A DNA stretch of 61,309 nt from Tenacibaculum aiptasiae (GCF_008806755.1 NZ_WAAU01000035.1:1-61309), one strand, 5' to 3'. Positions 24,563 to 33,663 are shown, numbered from the stretch's first letter. Numbers and translations are program-made. The notes: generated by a model not told the origin, from the letters alone.

Positions 24563-24988
24563 TCACCATCTTTTTTCTAATTCCTCATAGTTCTTATCAT
24601 AAAACAAGAGAAAAGCATCTAGTGCATCTTGTTTGGTTTGCTCTGGAATAACACTACAAAAGTTTTCATCGTAATAATCGTATTCAACTAACCCAAACCA
24701 TTTTTTCTTTTTTCTAGTTATAGGTCTTTTATAACAAACATAAAACTCATATTCCTCTAAGTGTCCTACTATAGATGCAAACACTGCATTTTCTTTTTCA
24801 TCCTCAATGGTAAGTGAAGGAGAACTATGTACCTGATTCTCGTTTGCACTTAGTTGCAATTTCAATAACTCCAACCATTGAAAGCTCTCAAACTTATCAA
24901 TAAACTCTTCTTTTGTCAAAAATTGTTCATTAACTATGTAAGACTTCAACGGATGAGATTCTGAATATTTTAATTTTAGTTTTTTCAA
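24563..24988 (-). CDS. Hypothetical soluble protein, possible immunity protein
   Basis: This is a 141-residue acidic protein with no signal. It has a helical N-terminus (FLTKEEFIDKFESFQWLELLKL), a central beta sheet (AVFASIVGHLEEYEFYVCYKRP) and a C-terminal helix (TKQDALDAFLLFYDKNYEELEKRW). The gene starts one base after the stop of the upstream membrane-protein gene, so the two are translationally coupled. I do not recognise the family; size and fold pattern fit many small immunity proteins. Confidence 0.65.
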   Translation of the reverse strand: MKKLKLKYSESHPLKSYIVNEQFLTKEEFIDKFESFQWLELLKLQLSANENQVHSSPSLTIEDEKENAVFASIVGHLEEYEFYVCYKRPITRKKKKWFGLVEYDYYDENFCSVIPEQTKQDALDAFLLFYDKNYEELEKRW

Positions 24989-24989
24989 T

Positions 24990-25757
24990 TTAATTAATCA
25001 AATAAAGAAACAATATTAGAAGTAACAATATAATTCCAAATAGTACTTTTAAAGGAAACTGTGCAACGCCAAATGTAAAGTTCATAACTTTTTTAATTCC
25101 ATTAGAAGCAAATGAGATTGATTTTAAGTACACTTTTAAAGCATTTGATTCGTCTTCATTTTTACTCAATTCGTTCTTTAATTTCTCTTCATCAAACTTA
25201 ACTTTATCAGAAACTAATGTCAAAATCTTTTTGACTATTCTATTAACAATTCCGCCTACGAATGGGACTTTATCCGATACCACTTTTGAAACCATAGGAA
25301 TGGTTATAATATGTATAACTCCTTTAAAAAGTAAACTTAAAACATCTTTTCTATTTTCTTTAGTAGTCTGATTACTAACTTCATTTATATCAGCTACAGC
25401 AGATTTCATAATATCCAAAGAATAATTAATAATCCCCCACATATCAGATTTCATTTTCCAAATTAGAAAAAGTAACCCCATAAAGAATCCAGCTAACAAA
25501 AAGAGTATAAGTCCAATAATACTATATAAAACATATTCAACATGGACTAAATCCAACACATAGAAACCTATAATAAAAGCCAAAATTGAAATCAAAACTG
25601 GTCTAATTACCCAATTGATAACATATTTTGGAAAAACTAATAATTCTACAAAGTTTTCTACAACTTCTTCGTTTCTATATTTATGTATATCAATTCCTAG
25701 TTCTTCCTTTATTTTATTATCTAGTTTTTCAAGATCTTTTTCTGTTCTTATTCTCAT
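24990..25757 (-). CDS. Membrane protein with amphipathic core, unknown function
   Basis: The 255-residue protein has a soluble N-terminus, two long membrane segments (VLISILAFIIGFYVLDLV; VLYSIIGLILFLLAGFFMGLLFLIW), a charged middle with possible coiled coil, and a C-terminal membrane segment (VLFGIILLLLILFLYLI). It overlaps the upstream gene by 29 bases and nearly touches the downstream one, so 26136-24563 looks like a three-gene operon. The family is not recognised. Confidence 0.65.
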   Translation of the reverse strand: MRIRTEKDLEKLDNKIKEELGIDIHKYRNEEVVENFVELLVFPKYVINWVIRPVLISILAFIIGFYVLDLVHVEYVLYSIIGLILFLLAGFFMGLLFLIWKMKSDMWGIINYSLDIMKSAVADINEVSNQTTKENRKDVLSLLFKGVIHIITIPMVSKVVSDKVPFVGGIVNRIVKKILTLVSDKVKFDEEKLKNELSKNEDESNALKVYLKSISFASNGIKKVMNFTFGVAQFPLKVLFGIILLLLILFLYLIN

Positions 25758-26136
25758 TAGTACAATTTATTTTTAATTCGATTCCTGTTTTTGGCTTTTT
25801 TCTTTGTCTTTTATTTTCTGGAGCTAACAGGTAATAATAAATTCCTTTTTCTCTCTTAGCTAATTCTTTCTCTATTGCAATTTCTCTATCTAATTGTTTT
25901 TGAAAAACACTATCTATATGAATTGAAGCTGTTTCACATTCGAAATATTTCTCTAATTCATTCAAAATTAATATACCATGATAAACTCTTTTTTTAACTA
26001 TCCATGACTCGTTTGTCTCTAAATCAATTATTTGAGAATTAGGTGGAATTCCATTTTCAATATGTTGTAGTTCGGTTAAAAGTCCCAGCCCTGGTATTTC
26101 AAAACATTCAATAACTCTCACTTTTCTTTTTGTCAT
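25729..26136 (-). CDS. Hypothetical soluble protein, first gene of a three-gene unit
   Basis: The 135-residue protein begins MTKRKVRVIECFEIPGLGLLTEL, with beta strands resembling a small barrel (a pattern seen in EF-Tu domain-2-like folds), then a charged helix (QLDREIAIEKELAKREKG) and a very basic tail. Its end overlaps the start of the membrane-protein gene. Function is unknown. Confidence 0.6.
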   Translation of the reverse strand: MTKRKVRVIECFEIPGLGLLTELQHIENGIPPNSQIIDLETNESWIVKKRVYHGILILNELEKYFECETASIHIDSVFQKQLDREIAIEKELAKREKGIYYYLLAPENKRQRKKPKTGIELKINCTNENKNRKRS

Positions 26137-26223
26137 CTAGTCTTTTTCTTTTTCCACATATTAAATAAAAAATATTATCATATTCTAATACAACAGCAGT
26201 TACATATTATTCTTTACTGTTTT

Positions 26224-26631
26224 TTATAATCTTTTCGTATACAATTTCGTCAATGCAATTAAAAGTATAGTCATAATAGGTATTACACTCCATATATATT
26301 GAAACTCCCAACCTATTGGTGTTTTGCCATTATCTAATCGAATAAAAATACCTATTATAATTCCAAAAATTATTCTAGCAAGTATATATGCTAATACTAT
26401 TCCAATTAAAGAATAAATGATATTCTTAAAAATGGAAATTTTTAAAACAAAATGATTAAATAGTATAAAACATATTCCCACAAATGTGACAATCGAGAGA
26501 AAAGGAGTATTTTGAATTCCCCCTAATAAACCAACATATTCAAGCTTATAAATAACTACAGATTTTGACAAAATCAGACTAATCAAAGAGATGATTCCTA
26601 AAAAGGTAATTTCAATACGTTTATAAATCAT
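26224..26631 (-). CDS. Four-segment integral membrane protein, unknown function
   Basis: The 135-residue protein has about four hydrophobic segments (ITFLGIISLISLILSKSVVI, FLSIVTFVGICFILFNHFVL, IIYSLIGIVLAYILARIIFG, YIWSVIPIMTILLIALTKLY) and few charged loops. No family is recognised. It lies 87 bases upstream of the preceding operon, with no obvious promoter or terminator in between. Confidence 0.6.
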   Translation of the reverse strand: MIYKRIEITFLGIISLISLILSKSVVIYKLEYVGLLGGIQNTPFLSIVTFVGICFILFNHFVLKISIFKNIIYSLIGIVLAYILARIIFGIIIGIFIRLDNGKTPIGWEFQYIWSVIPIMTILLIALTKLYTKRL

Positions 26632-26658
26632 TATTTAATCTATCTTCTAATTCAACCA

Positions 26659-27402
26659 CTATTTATCCCAAATCTTTCTAATTAACTTTAAAAGTTTGGG
26701 TTTCTTGTTTTTTTGCTTCTCTAAATCGCTACTTTTAATACTAATCATATTAGCATTTACCCATTCATCATAAGATGGTTGTTTTAAATCCGCTCCACCT
26801 TTATGAGGTTTTTGTACATAACCTTTTCGAGGTTGAGGAAGCGCATTTTCACATTCTTTCGAGCATAAATTTGCTAATAATGGAACATCATCCGTTCCTA
26901 CTCTTAGAGTAATCCACAATTGGTTAGTTTCCTTATAAGTCATTTCCTTTTCACATATACTACACTTAACTGTATCTCCATAATACCTTACAGGGTTGTG
27001 CTCAAGTTTAGGAAAAGGTTTTCTATTTTTAAAATTCCCTAATAATGCTCGAGTACTAATTCTGCTATCTCTTAGCTTTTTGCATTTAGTTAATTCATAA
27101 GGAAACCATTTTAAATCATAAGAAGTATAAGGATCAAAAAACTCGAGAGATTCCATTTCTCCAATTTCTGGTGGAATCCTTTGTAGTTTACTTCCGTACA
27201 ACCAAACTTTCTTAACTTTTTTAAGTTTACTTATAGATTCAGGTAATGTATAAATTTGAGAAAACAACTCATCTCCTAAATATTCTCTTGGAGAAAACTC
27301 CTTTTTCCCTTTTTTAGCGATTAAGTCGACATACTCACATAACTTTTTCCAAGCTTCTGAATTTCTGTCTTGTACATCATTATGTATTTTGGTAACCTTC
27401 AT
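26659..27402 (-). CDS. Leucine-rich-repeat protein with a putative zinc site
   Basis: The frame opens at 27474, but the first 24 residues look like read-through; ATG at 27402 (MKVTKIHNDVQDRNSEAWKK) is preceded by an AAAGAGT purine stretch and is the better start, giving 247 residues. Residues about 45-115 contain leucine-rich-repeat units (LPESISKLKKVKKVWLYGSK, IPPEIGEMESLEFF). A later part has two paired-cysteine motifs (KCSICEKEM and NLCSKEC), as in a treble-clef zinc site. The C-terminus is basic. LRR domains bind proteins; the partner is unknown. Confidence 0.75.
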   Translation of the reverse strand: MKVTKIHNDVQDRNSEAWKKLCEYVDLIAKKGKKEFSPREYLGDELFSQIYTLPESISKLKKVKKVWLYGSKLQRIPPEIGEMESLEFFDPYTSYDLKWFPYELTKCKKLRDSRISTRALLGNFKNRKPFPKLEHNPVRYYGDTVKCSICEKEMTYKETNQLWITLRVGTDDVPLLANLCSKECENALPQPRKGYVQKPHKGGADLKQPSYDEWVNANMISIKSSDLEKQKNKKPKLLKLIRKIWDK

Positions 27403-27473
27403 TTTTTTTACTCTTTCATAACATTTATATCCAACGAATATACTCAAAAAGTACATCTTAATATAGAATATCA

Positions 27474-28385
27474 CTAAACAGAATCGGCGTATTCTTTTGG
27501 GCTCATTCCTGTTTTTCTTTTAAAGAGCTTGCTAAAGCTTTGACGTTGTTCAAAGCCTAAGTCATAAGCAATTTCGCTTATCGATGCTGAAGAGTTTAAC
27601 AACAATCCTTTTGCTTTTTCAATTAGGTAATAATGAATATGATCTATAGCACTTTTGCCCGTTTCTTGTTTTAATAAGTCTCCTAGATAATTGGGTGACA
27701 AATGCAATTGGTTAGCACAATATTTAACAGACGGTACTCCTTTGAGTTTTGCCTGATCTGACTCGAAATAATCCGATACTATCGTTTCAAATTGTGCTGC
27801 AATTCCTTTATTATGATGACTACGCGTCATAAACTGTCTACCATAAAAACGATTGCAATAGTTTAGTAATACTTCAATGTTAGAGGCAATTAAATCGTGA
27901 CTGTAATTATCGAGTTTATTACTAAACTCTTCTTGAATTGTTTGTGTAACCGAATACAAAGTCTTTTTTTCTTTATCGGATAAATGAAGTGCTTCATTTA
28001 TTTTGTACGAAAAGAAAGAATATTCCTTAATCTTATCATTTAAGGAACTAGAGCGAATTAAATCTGGATGAAAATACAATCCCCAACCAGCGGAAAATGC
28101 ATTCTTTTCAATATCGGTTATAATACTTAACTGTTCTGGTGCCATACATAAAAGAGCAGCTTCAGAAAAGTCATAATCGTTACGTCCATAAATAACACCC
28201 GCTCCTTTGAGCTTTTTTAATACAATAGAATAAAACCCAAAGATTTTACGTGTACCACTTTTCATGGCATTTAAATTTATTTTAGAAAAGTCGATTAACG
28301 TAATTAAAGGGTGTGTTGGTTTGTAAGGATAATCGAAAAACTCATGAAGCTTACTAATAGAATTTATCTTAACAGTTTCTGCCAT
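27474..28385 (-). CDS. AraC-family transcriptional regulator
   Basis: The 303-residue protein has an N-terminal sensing domain and a C-terminal AraC double helix-turn-helix (VKYCANQLHLSPNYLGDLLK ... ISEIAYDLGFEQRQSFSKLFKRKTGMSPKEY). It lies 103 bases downstream of a short-chain dehydrogenase gene on the same strand, a common pairing in which the regulator controls the dehydrogenase. A direct repeat upstream of the dehydrogenase (29355-29391) is a candidate binding site. The inducer is unknown. Confidence 0.92.
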   Translation of the reverse strand: MAETVKINSISKLHEFFDYPYKPTHPLITLIDFSKINLNAMKSGTRKIFGFYSIVLKKLKGAGVIYGRNDYDFSEAALLCMAPEQLSIITDIEKNAFSAGWGLYFHPDLIRSSSLNDKIKEYSFFSYKINEALHLSDKEKKTLYSVTQTIQEEFSNKLDNYSHDLIASNIEVLLNYCNRFYGRQFMTRSHHNKGIAAQFETIVSDYFESDQAKLKGVPSVKYCANQLHLSPNYLGDLLKQETGKSAIDHIHYYLIEKAKGLLLNSSASISEIAYDLGFEQRQSFSKLFKRKTGMSPKEYADSV

Positions 28386-28488
28386 ATATTCTTTCTTAAA
28401 ACATTAAAGCTACTACTTTTTTTATTAAAAAAATCACAACCTACATAGTCAGTACTTCTATATAGGTCGTGTTGATTTTAGGGGGCTT

Positions 28489-29298
28489 CTATAAATTAAA
28501 TGATTCCATAAGCATTGACTTGAACTCTACATCGTTCATTTGCTTTCTTCCTTCCATCATTTGTTTAGCATCATTACCTACCAAATATCTTAATCGTTCT
28601 TCACCATCGGTAGCAGCTAAAAATGTAATATCTGCAACTTCCTGTGGATCTTGTCCAGCACTTAACATTGATTCTATCTGAGCAACGGTAGCTTCCCATC
28701 CTGATTTATATGCGCTTTCTTCAGAAACATCGGGTCTGTCCATTGCTGCAACAAAACCTGTATTAAATGCACCTGGCTGAATTAACTTTAACTTAATCCC
28801 TAATGGATTTAACTCGTATTGTAATCCCTCAGTAAATCCTTCAACTGCATATTTTGTAGCATTGTATACCGAAGTATGAGGCAATCCAACCAATCCAGCT
28901 ATGGAAGAAAAGTTGATAATGGTTCCGCCTTCTTTCTCTAAATTAGGCAATACTGCTTTGGTTACATTCAATACCCCGTAAACATTTACATCCATTTGTT
29001 TACGAATCATTGCTTCCGAACTATCCATAAAAGGACCTTGCAATCCAAATCCTGCATTGTTTACCAACACATCAATTTTTCCAAAATGCTCGATTCCTTC
29101 CGCTACTGCTTTGGTAATCGATTCTTGGTTTGTAACATCAAGACGGTTTACCAATACATTTTCTAATTGAGTTAATTCGGTTTCTTTTTCAGGAGTTCGC
29201 ATGGTTGCAATAACATTCCATCCTTCTTTCTGGAATTTTTTTGCGATTAACTTCCCAAATCCTTGACTTGCTCCTGTTATTAATACTGTTTTTTTCAT
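28489..29298 (-). CDS. Short-chain dehydrogenase/reductase
   Basis: The 269-residue protein is a classical SDR: cofactor motif TGASQGFGK near residue 8, NNAG near 85, catalytic Ser in INFSSIAGL, and YNATK (YxxxK) near 150. The oxidoreductase acts on an unknown alcohol or carbonyl with NAD(P)H. MRTPEK after the second strand may favour NADPH. It is first in the unit with the AraC regulator and has a clear promoter and operator upstream. Confidence 0.93.
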   Translation of the reverse strand: MKKTVLITGASQGFGKLIAKKFQKEGWNVIATMRTPEKETELTQLENVLVNRLDVTNQESITKAVAEGIEHFGKIDVLVNNAGFGLQGPFMDSSEAMIRKQMDVNVYGVLNVTKAVLPNLEKEGGTIINFSSIAGLVGLPHTSVYNATKYAVEGFTEGLQYELNPLGIKLKLIQPGAFNTGFVAAMDRPDVSEESAYKSGWEATVAQIESMLSAGQDPQEVADITFLAATDGEERLRYLVGNDAKQMMEGRKQMNDVEFKSMLMESFNL

Positions 29299-29326
29299 CT
29301 TCTTTTTTATTTAAATAGTGTGGGTA

Positions 29327-29391
29327 CAAAAGTAGATGGGAACGTATTTTTACTCGAAGCCATTTTACTGGAATACGAAGTCATATTACTG
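29327..29391 (-). promoter_or_regulatory. Promoter and putative AraC operator of the dehydrogenase
   Basis: On the minus strand TACTTTTG at 29334-29327 is a full -7 match, 28 bases before the ATG. Just upstream, CGAAGCCATTTTACTG (29355-29370) and CGAAGTCATATTACTG (29376-29391) form a direct repeat (14 of 16 bases) with 21-bp phasing, the layout of AraC-type half-sites. Confidence 0.6.
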
Positions 29392-29534
29392 ATTCGTGGT
29401 AAAAAAGAAATGTTTCGTCTATCAAAAGAACCTATCTGTCATTCAAAGTAGCGGTTTAAGCTAATAATTGACAACACCCTCTTTTAAAAATTAATTTTAC
29501 CAACAGATCTATTAATTAATAATAGCGATTTCAA

Positions 29535-30464
29535 ATGTTAAAAGAAACGATACATTACTTCTTTCTCATCAGTTTATTATCTCATAGTTTTAATGCTCAA
29601 ACCAAATCTTTCGATTTTGTAGCTAACCCCGTTGCAGAAAATGTATATAGTATCGTTTCTCCTTCATTTGGATTACCTACTCCCGAAAACAAAGGTTGGA
29701 ACTCAAACAGTCATTTTGTAGTTACTAAAGATGGAGTGTTGTTATTTGACACAGGTTCTTCGGAAACCATTGGAAATGGGATTAAAAATGCTATTAAAAA
29801 AGTGACGAACAAACCCGTTCGTTGGGTGATTAACTCTCACAGTCATGCCGATCATTGGTTAGGGAATGCTGCCTTTTCCAAAGCTGAGATTTTTGCTAGC
29901 AAAGCTGCTTTAGAAACCATGAAAAAGTACGGAGAAGAAGATGTTGCTTTTTTTAATAGAGCTACCAAAGGAACCATTGGTAAAACCCGTTTGCTATATC
30001 CTAACAAACTAATTTCCGAACATCAAAAGATGAATTTTGGAGGTATAGAAGTCGAATTCCTTTTTTCTAATAACGGTCACTCACACGGTGATGTGTTGGT
30101 ATGGTTACCTCAACAAAAAATAATCTTTGGAGGCGATGTATTAAGCTCTAACTGGATGCCTATTATTATCAATCCTAAAAAAGTTCCCAACCTAATTCAA
30201 ACGCTTAACACCATAGCTGAGTTGCAGCCTATACACGTACTAACTGGTCATGGAAATGTTACCAAAGGAAGTGCTGTAATACGCGATGCTAATCTGTTAT
30301 CTAAGGTTTGGAAGCTGGTTAAAAATGCTAAAGGAAAAGGAAAAACAGAAAGCGAAGTTCTTACAAGTATTGAAAGCAAGCTTGCTCCTACTTACAAAAG
30401 TCTGTACACTAACTTTACCACGGAGATAAAACGTTATGTTGAGGTATTGTATAAAACTCTGTAG
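29535..30464 (+). CDS. Secreted metallo-beta-lactamase-fold hydrolase
   Basis: The 309-residue protein has a signal peptide (MLKETIHYFFLISLLSHSFNAQ). The zinc-binding set is complete: HSHADH near residue 100, a His in GHSHGDV, Asp in IFGGDVL, and His in LTGHGN. The fold is that of MBL hydrolases; substrates range from beta-lactams to lactones and thioesters. There is no evidence here for antibiotic action. It is divergent from the dehydrogenase gene and probably monocistronic, in the periplasm. Confidence 0.88.
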   Translation: MLKETIHYFFLISLLSHSFNAQTKSFDFVANPVAENVYSIVSPSFGLPTPENKGWNSNSHFVVTKDGVLLFDTGSSETIGNGIKNAIKKVTNKPVRWVINSHSHADHWLGNAAFSKAEIFASKAALETMKKYGEEDVAFFNRATKGTIGKTRLLYPNKLISEHQKMNFGGIEVEFLFSNNGHSHGDVLVWLPQQKIIFGGDVLSSNWMPIIINPKKVPNLIQTLNTIAELQPIHVLTGHGNVTKGSAVIRDANLLSKVWKLVKNAKGKGKTESEVLTSIESKLAPTYKSLYTNFTTEIKRYVEVLYKTL

Positions 30465-30542
30465 ATTAGTTGCTTTAGCTATAGTAGTTCTAAATACTTA
30501 TTTTTTATTTATTAGATTTGCATTAAAATTGCATAATTAATC

Positions 30543-31118
30543 ATGAATAAAAGAATTTTATTAGCACTACTACTAGTTTTTACTATTAACTCATTTTCAC
30601 AAAATTCAAAGCTTAGCATTGAAGCCGGTTACCCATTACCTTTTGGTGATAACTTTATAAGTCAAAATTATGATGGAATTATTGAGGTAGGATTAAATTA
30701 TCAAGCTTATAATTTAAATATAGTTAATATTGGATTTTCTGTAGATGCCAACTTCCTCTATAAAAGTGATGCTAACAATGCCCCTTTATCAAATGTTACT
30801 GTATTTATGCTTAAACCAAAGGTTATTGGTCAATTTAATATTAAGTCTATAGAAAAACTACACCCTCAAGTTGGTATTGGGTATTCCTTTCTATTTTATA
30901 ATGTTGAATCAAACATAAGTCCTTCTTTAATTAATAATACTGACAGAACGAATAAAGGAATCAACTTAAATTTAGGATTGTTATACGACATTACTCAAAA
31001 AGTGTATGTACACGCTCAATATGATTTTATTAAAATTGGAGCAGATAACAATGCTCTTAATATAGGATACAACACAAACATCAACATCTTAAAGTTTGGA
31101 TTGGGTTACCGAATATAA
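30543..31118 (+). CDS. Small outer-membrane beta-barrel protein
   Basis: The 191-residue protein has a signal peptide (LLALLLVFTINSFSQ), and the rest alternates aromatic and glycine-rich strands (KVIGQFNIK, VGIGYSFLFYN, INLNLGLLYDI, VYVHAQYDFIKIG), ending in FGLGYRI. This matches an eight- to ten-strand OmpA/OprF-like porin-type barrel without a peptidoglycan domain. Function is unknown. Confidence 0.8.
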   Translation: MNKRILLALLLVFTINSFSQNSKLSIEAGYPLPFGDNFISQNYDGIIEVGLNYQAYNLNIVNIGFSVDANFLYKSDANNAPLSNVTVFMLKPKVIGQFNIKSIEKLHPQVGIGYSFLFYNVESNISPSLINNTDRTNKGINLNLGLLYDITQKVYVHAQYDFIKIGADNNALNIGYNTNINILKFGLGYRI

Positions 31119-31151
31119 TACTTTTAACTTTTAACGTTAAAAATAAATTTA

Positions 31152-31898
31152 CTACCTCATTACTACAGTTTCAAAAATAGCTTTTAACTCTTCTTTGTTA
31201 AATTCTGTATTCGATCTAATTCCTATAAACAACTCTCCATTGGTTTTCTTTTCATTTAATGATTCAAAGTTTACACTTGAAGTACTTACCGTTTCTTTAT
31301 CTGTCCACAGTGCAATTGTTCGTTTATAGTTCCCAATAGTATCTATATATAATTTGTAATACTTAAATTCTTTTTTATTTTCTTCGGGAATACAAAACGC
31401 CACAAAATATTCTTTTCCTTCAAACTCTAATGAATAATAAAACTCACAATTGTTTTCCTTGTCATTTTGAAAAACTACAGTTTTGTTGTTCTCATGTAGT
31501 TTTAAGTTTTTTATTTTCTTAGTTATCTCATCTAAGTTTACATTTCCTTTTTCATCTTCATATGGCTTCATATTTATTTTGTTTAAAAACTTTTGAAGCG
31601 TCATAAAGTCCATGCTCTTTTGACTCTCTTTTATAAAAGAAGCTTTATCCTTTGGTGATCTTGGTGAATACCGACCATAGTCAAAAAGAAAACTAGAAGT
31701 ACCATTTTCAATTTTCCCAACAAAAGAATCAATTCCATCTATCTTTTTATATTTAAACTCTTTTGGTAGAATAATACTGAACAACTCAAAGTCTATTATA
31801 TGATTTTTTTCATCTTTTTGAGGAATATACTCTACTCCGTTTGTATTGCAATTAACAAATAATAGAAATGAGCATAAGAGTAGAAGGTTACTTTTCAT
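31152..31898 (-). CDS. Hypothetical lipoprotein
   Basis: The 248-residue protein has a lipoprotein signal (LLLCSFLLFVNCNTNG, lipobox FVNC). The mature part is mixed alpha-beta with no catalytic motif seen (for example FELFSIILPKEFKYKKIDGI, ENNCEFYYSLEFEGKEYFV). It is alone on the minus strand between two plus-strand genes and probably faces the periplasm. The family is not recognised. Confidence 0.75.
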   Translation of the reverse strand: MKSNLLLLCSFLLFVNCNTNGVEYIPQKDEKNHIIDFELFSIILPKEFKYKKIDGIDSFVGKIENGTSSFLFDYGRYSPRSPKDKASFIKESQKSMDFMTLQKFLNKINMKPYEDEKGNVNLDEITKKIKNLKLHENNKTVVFQNDKENNCEFYYSLEFEGKEYFVAFCIPEENKKEFKYYKLYIDTIGNYKRTIALWTDKETVSTSSVNFESLNEKKTNGELFIGIRSNTEFNKEELKAIFETVVMR

Positions 31899-31980
31899 CT
31901 TTTTTTAGGTAAAGATAAAATAACTTCTTTTCATGAGCTTTTGTTTTTACTTTTAAATATATTAGTGCGATATTAATTAA

Positions 31981-32475
31981 ATGAAAATTGTAGACTTATA
32001 TAGATTTGAAAGCAAATCTTTTACCTCTAACTTAGAATTAACAACCATAGAAGAAAAGCTTATTCATGAATTCAATTTGAATACTAAAAGAAGTTTAAAA
32101 ACATTTTTTCAAAAAGAGTATTCAACTTATGAAGGAACAATTAAGGAGCATCAATTTAAAATTAAACTCAACGACCATAATCATCCAGATAATGTATTGT
32201 ATTTCTTTTTTACCCAAGTAACTGGAGAAATAGTAGATAAAGGTACTGAAAGAGTTATACTATTGAATGCAGAATTAAGTGAAACCATTATTACCTTAAT
32301 TGTTGGTTCTAGTCCAATTTATTTACTAATCCTCATATTTAGTAATTTATGGACTGGTATTTCTTGCTTCTTATTCCTAGGATTTATGTATGTATTGGGA
32401 AGAATAAATGTAAAATCGGATTTTTATGTTTTTGAACAAGAATTAAAAAGAATAGTACCTCTATATAATATCTAG
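31981..32475 (+). CDS. Hypothetical protein with two C-terminal membrane segments
   Basis: The 164-residue protein has a soluble N-terminal 95 residues (FESKSFTSNLELTTIEEKLI), then two hydrophobic segments (ETIITLIVGSSPIYLLILIF and NLWTGISCFLFLGFMYVLGR) and a short tail. It lies 20 bases before a lipoprotein gene and may share its transcript. No family is recognised. Confidence 0.65.
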   Translation: MKIVDLYRFESKSFTSNLELTTIEEKLIHEFNLNTKRSLKTFFQKEYSTYEGTIKEHQFKIKLNDHNHPDNVLYFFFTQVTGEIVDKGTERVILLNAELSETIITLIVGSSPIYLLILIFSNLWTGISCFLFLGFMYVLGRINVKSDFYVFEQELKRIVPLYNI

Positions 32476-32495
32476 TTAAACATATTTATAATGCT

Positions 32496-33419
32496 ATGAA
32501 AAATATACTTATACTACTCTTCTTAATCATTAGTTACTCTTGTAAAAATCAACATACCCAAGAAAAGAATAAATTGATGATTAATAATTATGAAAAACTA
32601 GAGAAAGAATATATCAAACAGGCTTCTTTAAAAAAGAAAGTCTATATGTCTGATACAAACGTTAAAGACTTTGTAAACATACTAAAAGCCAATACAACAG
32701 ATAAAGATACGCTTGATTTTATTATAACAGTTGGACAAACAAATAGCAGTTGGATTAGTAATAATGATTTAGATTTTCTAATTTCTAAAATTAACTCTAA
32801 AGAAAAAGCTAACTGTATTAATAGAAGAATTTCATCTATTATTCCTAATTCAAAAAACATAACTCTCGGACACCAAATTATTTCGATAATTGAATCTTAT
32901 CGAAATAATGAACCTTATCCAAACGATGTTTGTATTTGTAAAAGTTATTCTCAACATAAAGTAGATGAAATAGTAGCTTGGTGGAAAAACAAAAAAGCAA
33001 AAGAAAACATTTCTATAGAAAAGCAAAATGTTGCAAGTACTATAGCTTTAAACTTTATAAATGCTTATGCTAAATATTGTGATGACTTTAATTCTGAGCT
33101 TTCTGTTTTTGAATGGATTGACCAGCAAAAAGTTACTCAACAATTCAAACAAACATATAAAACAATAATTACCGAAGCTGAAAAAGAAGATCCCGAATTA
33201 GGTTTAGGCTTTGATCCTATATTTGATGCACAAGATTATCCTGATAATGGTTTTGAATTAGCGAAGTCTGTTGAAAAACCAAATTTTATTATGGTAAAAG
33301 GGAAAGAGTTACCAGACTATAAGCTAAAAATTAAAATGAAACTAGTTAAAAATCGTTGGCTTGTAGATGGAGTTGGAATCATCAATATGACTAAAGAAGA
33401 ACAACTAAAAAGATACTAA
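32496..33419 (+). CDS. Hypothetical lipoprotein, possible stress or immunity factor
   Basis: The 307-residue protein has a short lipoprotein signal (MKNILILLFLIISYSCKNQ). The N-terminal part is helical; the C-terminal 130 residues (ASTIALNFINAYAKYCDDFN ... YKLKIKMKLVKNRWLVDGVG) resemble an NTF2-like cone fold (DUF3828-type) by eye. Location is likely the outer-membrane inner leaflet or periplasm. Function is unknown. Confidence 0.7.
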   Translation: MKNILILLFLIISYSCKNQHTQEKNKLMINNYEKLEKEYIKQASLKKKVYMSDTNVKDFVNILKANTTDKDTLDFIITVGQTNSSWISNNDLDFLISKINSKEKANCINRRISSIIPNSKNITLGHQIISIIESYRNNEPYPNDVCICKSYSQHKVDEIVAWWKNKKAKENISIEKQNVASTIALNFINAYAKYCDDFNSELSVFEWIDQQKVTQQFKQTYKTIITEAEKEDPELGLGFDPIFDAQDYPDNGFELAKSVEKPNFIMVKGKELPDYKLKIKMKLVKNRWLVDGVGIINMTKEEQLKRY

Positions 33420-33480
33420 CTTGTTTTATACGAATTAGGTTATTCAATCATTAAACAATAAATCAAAAAAATTACTGATA

Positions 33481-33663
33481 ATGAATATCAAAAAACTTAT
33501 AGGTCTTTTATGCATCTTAATTGGTGGTTTAGTACTTTTTTATAAAAATGCTGGTTTTTCTGGTTTTGGAGGATATGTTGATAAATCCTATGAAAACATA
33601 GCTATTAGCGCTACCCTAATTATAGTTGGTTTCTTAATTATAAAACCAAAGAAAAGTAACTAA
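33481..33663 (+). CDS. Small two-segment membrane protein
   Basis: The 60-residue protein has segments KKLIGLLCILIGGLVLFYKN and IAISATLIIVGFLIIKPK joined by a glycine-rich loop (AGFSGFGGY). It lies 61 bases after the lipoprotein gene on the same strand. The function is unknown; the clean ATG and hydrophobic pattern support a real gene. Confidence 0.55.
   Translation: MNIKKLIGLLCILIGGLVLFYKNAGFSGFGGYVDKSYENIAISATLIIVGFLIIKPKKSN

Noticed and set aside
29535..30464. Antibiotic-resistance metallo-beta-lactamase
   Set aside because: The fold and zinc ligands fit, but many hydrolases share them; nothing here supports a beta-lactam substrate.
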